Shown here: positions 58,395 to 64,000 of the stretch, piece by piece
How the letters are laid out: each line of letters opens with the position of its first letter
Position numbering within the stretch: the stretch's first letter is position 1
Assembly: GCA_026545765.1 (NCBI GenBank)
Contig: CM048840.1
Span: 48,782,580 to 48,846,579 of the forward strand
DNA: 64,000 bases
Reading direction: 5' to 3'
Origin: Plantago major
Taxonomy: Eukaryota; Streptophyta; Magnoliopsida; Lamiales; Plantaginaceae
The notes under the pieces: generated by a model
What the model saw: only the letters and a program-made list of their open reading frames with translations
Told to the model about the DNA's origin: nothing
The model's database searches: none
Translations under genes and position numbers: made by a program

Positions 58395-58925
58395 TGTAAA
58401 GCCCGACTTAAAATGCGTGCGCATTTTGCCCCTATTAACAAAATATCGTGTTCCTTGGTAGGATCCCTTATATTTTAAACTCAACAAAACATATCAAAAA
58501 ATAATATCAAATCAACCCCTCATTTAATCAAAAAATTCACAAAAATTCCAATTCTTTTTTTAAAAGAATTTTTTTTCTTTCTACCGGAGCTCCGGGCCGG
58601 AGCTCTAGTCAGTTGTTCCATGGCCACGGTAGCCATGGAAGCATAAAGAGCTTCCAGATCTGGAAGCTCTTCCTTCCATGGAAGCCATGGAAGCTTCGAG
58701 CTTCAAGGCGGCCATAGAAGCTTGCTCGAAATCTTCCATCAAGGGCTGCCATGGAGGCTTTATCACGAGAGCTTCCATGGTGGTGGATTTTCTTGTCACA
58801 AAAATCGATTCGTCGGAGCTCCGGTGATTATGGTGTGGATACTTGAAGAAGGTGGTGGTGAGTTTTGGAGAAGAAAAATAAATTTGGGGTTGAAAATATA
58901 AAGAGATTATTTAGGATGGGTGGGC
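58395..58925 (+). mobile_element. Possible LTR start (gypsy-like) with palindromes
   Basis: TGTAAAGCCCGACTTAAAATG resembles the start of some Ty3/gypsy LTRs. It is followed by a palindromic GGAGCTCCGGGCCGGAGCTC (58586-58605) and many CCATGG/AAGCTT words. A short minus-strand frame here (58605-58799) reflects the repeats and is not a convincing gene. The end and body are not identified; the LTR-like DNA at 62990-64000 could be its continuation beyond younger insertions. Confidence 0.3.
58600..58795. repeat. Cluster of CCATGGAAGC / GAGCTTCC words on both strands
   Basis: CCATGG occurs six times in about 170 bp, often as CCATGGAAGC, with palindromes such as GAGCTTCCAGATCTGGAAGCTC and inverted copies of GAGCTTCCATGG. 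Confidence 0.8.
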
Positions 58926-59325
58926 TTTGTAATTATGTATATTTGTATTTCCAAAATTATTTGAATTATGAAAATTGTTAACAAATTAATTTTAATTATT
59001 AGATTATGCCATTTGTTCAATTTTGAATAGAGTACTAATGTTAGTACATTGCAACATAGTACTATAATTAGCCAAGCCATTGTTACATAAGTGTTCACTG
59101 CCTTGAAAAAAGCACTATAAACAAACAAACAAGCAGGCGTGCAAACGAAGATGGGAGTAACTACTTAGTTTGAGAAACTAAGGAAAACCCCTTGTAGGAA
59201 CCCAAGTATTTTTCTTTGGAAGTCAAAGAAAAAGTTAAAGGTTTCTAAATTGGGAACTTAGGGTTTAAGGGGATTTAACAAAGGATATGATTTTTTAACG
59301 GAACTCAACTTTCTTTATTAGTGAA

Positions 59326-59790
59326 CTAGTACTAACCCGTGGCGATACCATGGTATAGTTTACTTTTAATAATAAATAGAAATGTGAGGATTAAATAAAT
59401 TAATTGAGAAAATAAGATAGTCAAAATTCCTGGTAGACAACGTTGGTCGTGGTGTCGATCGGAAGTCATTCTTCATCTAATATTATATCATTGAGTGTTT
59501 ATTTATGTTAACTATAGAAAATGTAAAAATAGGGTCCTACCGTACCCGACTTGTTAATTAGTAACAGGTACATGTTTTTTTACAAAAAAAAAAATCTATC
59601 CCTCAAACGAAATCAAAATAAAACACAAAAGTATACAATACAATCAATAGGGTTATTCCCAACAATCTCGCGGTGATATGTGGTCACCCCACCACACACA
59701 AATATTATACAAACGTAATTTCACATGTTACAGTTATTTTTTCCAACCCACCGGTTCCCAGCAACCCCGCGGTGTTATGCGTCACCCAGA
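59326..59790 (-). mobile_element. Second Helitron end (minus strand), truncated
   Basis: The minus strand reads CGCCACGGGTTAGTACTAG followed by T, nearly identical to the terminus at 38835 (one base different in the last 19). A short imperfect hairpin lies just inside (CCATGG/CCGTGG). The body would run to the right; no Rep or helicase sequence is visible before the Sirevirus-like piece at about 59790, so this is a non-autonomous or truncated relative. Confidence 0.65.
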
Positions 59791-60866
59791 ATAAATGAGC
59801 CCTCCTCCAGTCAGACTGCTCTACAGATAGTGGCCACCACTCAACTTCTGGAACAAGGAATGACAACAAGGGCCAAAGCACAGAAACCTCCAAGGAGTAC
59901 CAAGGCTCCAAGGAGAAGACAAGTAAAAGGGATTGATGAATCTTCTAAAGAAGAAGAAGAAGGCCAAATCAAATCTCTGGGCAATGAAGAAGGCTGCAAA
60001 AGTCTCACAAGAATTGATCTTGATGATGATGATGAAGAGACTGATGAAGATGAAGCTCCTCTTCACAGAAAAAGGAAAATTGAAAGCCTAACTGAGCCCA
60101 TAGCTGCAAAGCCTTTGGCAGCTAAAACACCCTCTGGAAATACCAAGTCTATCCAGGGTGGTTCTTCAAGCATTACCCCAAAGGAGAATACAAGACAAGG
60201 AACAGGCTGAGAGCTGAACAAAGACAAAGTCAACTTCCACTCAGGCCAGAAGAAGCCAAAATTGAGTATGTGAAGAATGACAACAACTCCTCTGTCTACA
60301 GGTGCATAAATCAGAAAAATGGCTACTGGATTCTGGAACTCAGGCATTTACTGCTAAATTCAAGGTTTCCAGAACCAATCCATAAACAGCTCATGGCATG
60401 GAGAAAAGACAAGCCAATCTTGATTAACACCAACCACATCAAAGCATGGTTGGATTTTGAAGTGATCAAGAGAATAGAAGACATGAAAAAGGACCTCTCT
60501 GATGAATGTCCTTATGGAAAGCCAGATGATGTGCACAGAATTCCCAACATTACTGGAACAGGCACAAGAGCAAGACTTGCTGTGGAACCCTATGAGTCCT
60601 TCTACTTAACTGAAGATCAATACAAGGGTGACATCAGATATCTGAAGATCATTTATGAATACTTCAAGCTATCAGATATCAGAATCGAGCATGTCTGGAA
60701 GTGGGGAAAGTATTTGTGGGTCAAGCACTTTGTCAAGAAAAATCCTACCAAAACCTACAAAGAAGTCTGTGGATTTGCCAGAGACACAGAGATGATTGTC
60801 AGAACTCTTCTCTATGACTACTCTGATGATATCAAAAGGTTTGGTGATAGAAAATTTGCAGATTGA
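59790..60866 (+). pseudogene. Sirevirus-like 3' ORF, C-terminal part
   Basis: Two frames, to 60210 and from before 60270 to the stop at 60866, with one frameshift around 60180-60215. The first has Lys/Arg-rich and acidic stretches (EEEEGQIKSL, DDDDEETDEDE) and a possible basic nuclear-signal-like PRSTKAPRRRQVKG. The second, 198 codons, is well preserved: YRCINQKNGYWILELRHLLL, FYLTEDQYKGDIRYLKIIYE, VWKWGKYLWVKHF, and FARDTEMIVRTLLYDY. It is the better copy of the C-terminal block seen at 2490-3030. No transmembrane segment is evident in this part, so an envelope role is not supported here. Confidence 0.75.
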
Positions 60867-61232
60867 TCCATGGAGCTGTTTTGAAGACTTGAAGACTAGT
60901 TCATTAGGATGTCTACTTGGAGCTTGGTTACTCCTGTTGTTCTAATTTACTATGTATTTTTTTTTTTTTTTTGTATCTTGCTGACTGAGCTAAATTGTAT
61001 TATGTACTAAAGTTATCTGTAAGCTTTCTCTATATCATATCTGATGAACTTACTCTCAGATATCATTCTTTATAAAAGATAACTTGTCAGCAAAGATCAC
61101 ACCTTGTGATTTGGTTGATGTTCACTTTCTGCACTTAATTATATGAACTGAAAGATCATAAGAAATGATTAAGTGATGGATTGTTTCCTCATCCAGATTT
61201 GTAATAGGTCAGATAGTCATCGTTGACTGATC

Positions 61233-61245
61233 AAAATGGGGGAAA
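61233..61245 (+). other. Polypurine tract of Sirevirus-like element
   Basis: AAAATGGGGGAAA ends three bases before the LTR start TGTTAGGAATATCTG (61248). Same layout as at 3492-3507. Confidence 0.85.
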
Positions 61246-61247
61246 TT

Positions 61248-62907
61248 TGTTAGGAATATCTGTTTAGGTTTTGATCAGCAACCTAATGACTTATCTTAGC
61301 TCAGAAAGGTGGTTAGTACGCTTGGTTCACTTGAACACTGTAAAAGAGGAAACTCACTAAGTATGATAGTCTAACAAATCTTGTATAGGATGTTAGGTCT
61401 CAAAGTGTAATTTTTATTTTCTAAAGAAGACCAAGAAGAAGACTTCCAGCAGGAAAAGTTCAACTGATTTGAAGATTTGAAGACTGCACAAGATTACTGA
61501 AGACAAAGGTTTTTCAGATACCTATGTCCAGATATCTTGAAGAAACAAGTGTTTCGAAACACAAGTGTTGCAAAATATATCTGAGAATAAAAGGTTTCTG
61601 AGACGAGGAAAGTGCCCACAGATATCTACACTCAGATACCTTGGATATAAATTATGTTTCTGAAAGAGAAATATTTTATACCAAAGTTGTTTCAACAAAT
61701 GGTATCTGGAGTTATGATAATCGATGGAAAAGAACATGCAAAGATTCAGAAAACTCTGATTGTATAAAGATCTCTGATACCATGCATAGTTCCGTTAGCA
61801 CTACAGGACAAAATATAGTACAGTGCATTAAATGCGCAGACATAAATGTCTGAACAAAAACGGTAGCTTCTGAAGAAGAAGACAAACTCACATAAAGATT
61901 ATATTCAGATATCAATAGTTTGAAATTGAGTTAAGCCTAACGGATACTATTTAAACGGCATTCAAATTCATCTATAAATATCAACACTTAGACTGCTTGA
62001 GAACACATCTTAGAACACACAGAACACTGAGCTTACATTGAATACTCACACACAAGATCTCTCAAGCAAACTACTTACCTTCAAGCTTTCTGTTGCGACC
62101 AAAGCTCTTGATTCTAAGTAGCACAAAAGTTCTAAGTGTCCTGATCCTTAACAAGCATTGTTATCTGTGAAGGAGTTGAACTAAGATTTCATATCTGAGA
62201 TTCATTCTCTGGAACACTTACAATAGACTTGGGTCAGTAGAGAATAAGATACCATACATTGAAAAGTCTATTAAGTATACTTGATTCATAGAGCTATCTG
62301 AATAACTGCATAAGTTATTTAAGAAGCTCACCTGACAAACAAACCTAAAACCAACACCATATTCGGCGTGGAGTATAGGAAGTACTTAGTTTGGGAAACT
62401 AAGGAATAACTCCAAGGTTGCTGAGCACAGGAAGTACTTAGCTTGGGAAGCTAAGGAATAGCTCAAAAAGGTTTCTGAGTACAGGAAGTACTTGGCTGTG
62501 AAAGCCGGGGAATAACTCAGGGGGAACATTTGGTTGGGAACCTAGTGTATTTAGGAATCAAGAGAAGATATCTGTAAGGTTAACTCATTTATCTGTATTA
62601 GTGGATTCTAGGTCTGAGAAAGGCCGAAGTGGATTAGTTGAAGGATTACGCCACCTTCAGATACCACTATAAAAAGACTTGTGTTATTTACTTTCTGCAG
62701 TTTATTACTTGCTTTACTTATCTTGCAAAGTACTTACACACATTTTGCTGAGCACGTGCACTTATTACATAAAAGTCTTCCGCTCTCTGAAATTAAGTAT
62801 TAGATATATACACAGATATCTGAGAAACTGTGTTTATCGACAAAAATTTTAAAAGACTATTCACCCCCCCCCCCTAGTCTTTTACTTTGCCGTTATCTGG
62901 ACCAACA
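61248..62907 (+). mobile_element. 3' LTR of Sirevirus-like element (1660 bp)
   Basis: TGTTAGGAATATCTG to TTATCTGGACCAACA. TATA-like CTATAAATA at 61972-61980. Tandem AGGAAGTACTTAG.TTGGGAA blocks at 62385-62520. A C homopolymer at 62863-62873 precedes TAGTCTTTTACTTTGCC. It aligns with the minus-strand LTR at 10341-12018 throughout. ATATCTGA motifs are frequent. Confidence 0.92.
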
Positions 62908-62984
62908 GTTTTGTTAATTATGAATCTGCCCAGACGGTGAATCAGTTCTTATTAGTACACCTCTTCCTTGATATTGAATTAGTT

Positions 62985-63055
62985 GCTAGCTTAGTAGGAT
63001 TGGTGGCGTTGTTTCCATGCAGGAGGTCAATGGTTCGAAACTTATTGGAGCCTAA
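62985..63055 (+). mobile_element. Possible tRNA-derived SINE
   Basis: TAGCTTAGTAGGATTGG resembles a pol III A box and, about 40 bp on, GGTCAATGGTTCGAAAC a B box (GGTTCGAANC). The spacing suits a SINE head. The 3' body was not delimited; the upstream part could also belong to other DNA. Confidence 0.35.
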
Positions 63056-64000
63056 TTTTGTATTCTTTTTGTTCCAGTCCCTTTGTGCCCAGAAAAGTAC
63101 CGTTTTACCCCTGGACATTGTAGAATTACAATTGTACCCTCCCACCATTTATCCCTATTTTTCCTAGCTCCAGAAATGATCATTTTGCCCTTTTTACCCG
63201 TTTTCTCAGTTTCGACCTTTTAAACTGAAGTAGAGGCTTTGTGGACTTAGCAAGTGGTGTTATTGGAGGATTTAAGGTTCTAGGTGACTTTGGAGAATTT
63301 GAGTATACGTTGGAGCTTTGTGGTTGGCTATGTTAAGTTGGATTCGTATCGACCTTGAGGTAAGGGGAACTCTTGACACTTTTGCTTTATTTTATTGTTA
63401 TAATATATGTATATGTATTGTTTTAAAATTTGACAAATAACTTATGGTTATTATATCATGTTATGGGATTTGATATAATAGTCTATTCGTAAAAAGGATC
63501 AAGTATGTGTATTCCAAAATTGTTTTCTTTGTGAAAGTGATTTGATAAAGCATGGATTATGTGTACATTTAAGCTCATCGATATGCCTATGAAGTGTGTG
63601 ACCCTTTCGAGGGATTGTCGTGCTTTGGAGTACTCCCAGTTTTATGTGTGTGACCACTATTGTGTTAGGGGATATGTTATGTGAAAGCCGACTTGTGTGC
63701 CACCACAGTTTGTGTGGTCGTAGTGTATATTTGATTCGAGCTTTAAATGTGAATAGTGTATTGTGACACCTGTTCCATGCAAATGATTTTTGACTATATT
63801 TGATATAAAAATGGAGTGTATATGTATGTATACTTGTCTATATGTACTTGATCCGGGTAAAAGTGCCAGGAGCTCACCCTTACACCCCTTTAAGATATTT
63901 AGTAAGTGATTGGACAAAGATACTTTGGAGTTGAGACGGTAGTCAGATGATGGATTTTGTGAAGACTGTTTAGTAGTGGCGTACTCTGAGAATTGTACTG
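63056..64000. other. Possible LTR-like DNA, open at the right edge
   Basis: No coding frame. CATTTTGCCCTTTTTACCC, GACCTTGAGGTAAGGGG and the 63590-63900 phrases (GGGATATGTTATGTG, GCCAGGAGCTCACCC) remind me of Tekay/chromovirus LTR leaders. This is pattern memory and cannot be verified here. Confidence 0.3.

Larger units (their letters stand above)
59790..62907 (+). mobile_element. Sirevirus-like 3' part: ORF, polypurine tract, 3' LTR
   Basis: A 5'-truncated copy of the family seen at 1-12018. It holds only the 3' ORF, the noncoding 3' region, the polypurine tract (61233-61245) and a complete LTR (61248-62907). The left junction lies near 59790, the right flank starts GTTTT at 62908. Element identity is firm from the LTR and polypurine tract. 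Confidence 0.9.

Noticed and set aside
58605-58799. 64-codon minus-strand ORF (MTRKSTTMEALV...)
   Set aside because: It comes from repeated CCATGGAAGC words; no homology recognised, and the start is not supported.
62994-63045. A real tRNA gene at the A/B-box-like stretch
   Set aside because: No cloverleaf with acceptor stem could be folded; SINE-like at best.
1-64000. A defence or biosynthetic gene cluster
   Set aside because: The four host genes are unrelated housekeeping or regulatory genes; the rest is transposon-derived.

Overview
This is a window of nuclear DNA from a flowering plant, most likely a eudicot. The evidence is four intron-bearing plant genes (GT-AG introns plus one GC-AG), AT-rich intergenic DNA, and dense plant-type transposons: Ty1/copia with an initiator-Met-tRNA primer site, Athila-like Ty3/gypsy with an Asp-tRNA primer site, a rolling-circle Helitron, LINE, CACTA and MITE pieces. 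I cannot name the species.

Four host genes can be read exon by exon. An NADPH-cytochrome P450 reductase (CPR, + strand, 18846-23543, 18 coding exons, 710 aa) supplies electrons to ER P450s. A HAD-family glycerol-3-phosphatase-like enzyme (+, 39026-43393, 6 exons, 238 aa) follows. A non-canonical Aux/IAA protein of the IAA33 type (-, 45633-46356, 2 exons, 162 aa) converges on it. A plastid 3-oxoacyl-ACP synthase III (KASIII, -, 51143-56567, 8 exons, 389 aa) starts fatty-acid synthesis. In all four the reading phase is kept across every intron and the key motifs are present, so they look functional. They form no pathway cluster.

Left flank (1-12018): two pieces of one Sirevirus-like Ty1/copia family lie tail to tail. 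Positions 1 to about 3830 (+) are the 3' end of one copy: an envelope-like/coiled-coil ORF region, polypurine tract and a stub of LTR. About 3840-12018 (-) is the 5' LTR, primer site, gag and pol of another copy, all decayed. A third piece (3' ORF, polypurine tract and complete LTR) lies at 59790-62907. Positions 12019-18600 hold MITEs, a CACTA end and two solo-like LTRs.

Centre (about 24000-38835): a decayed Helitron (Rep HUH plus PIF1-type helicase) ends only 190 bp upstream of the glycerol-phosphatase start codon. One of its exons is interrupted by a 6.9-kb Athila-like element with TSD CCTCC, which keeps only gag and an aspartic-protease region. The 3' LTR of that element is split by a 1265-bp solo LTR with TSD ATACT. 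A 116-bp MITE with an 8-bp TSD sits elsewhere in the Helitron ORF. The order of insertion can therefore be read directly.

Right flank (56568-64000): a LINE reverse-transcriptase remnant, an LTR-like start with many short palindromes, a second Helitron terminus (-), the third Sirevirus-like piece, a SINE-like tRNA-derived stretch and LTR-like DNA.

I found no clearly new gene system. The most unusual pattern is that several unrelated LTRs here each carry their own cluster of short, perfect or near-perfect palindromes in U3. Other points of note are the nested insertions beside a host promoter, the inverted Sirevirus composite, and a gag-protease-only Athila derivative.
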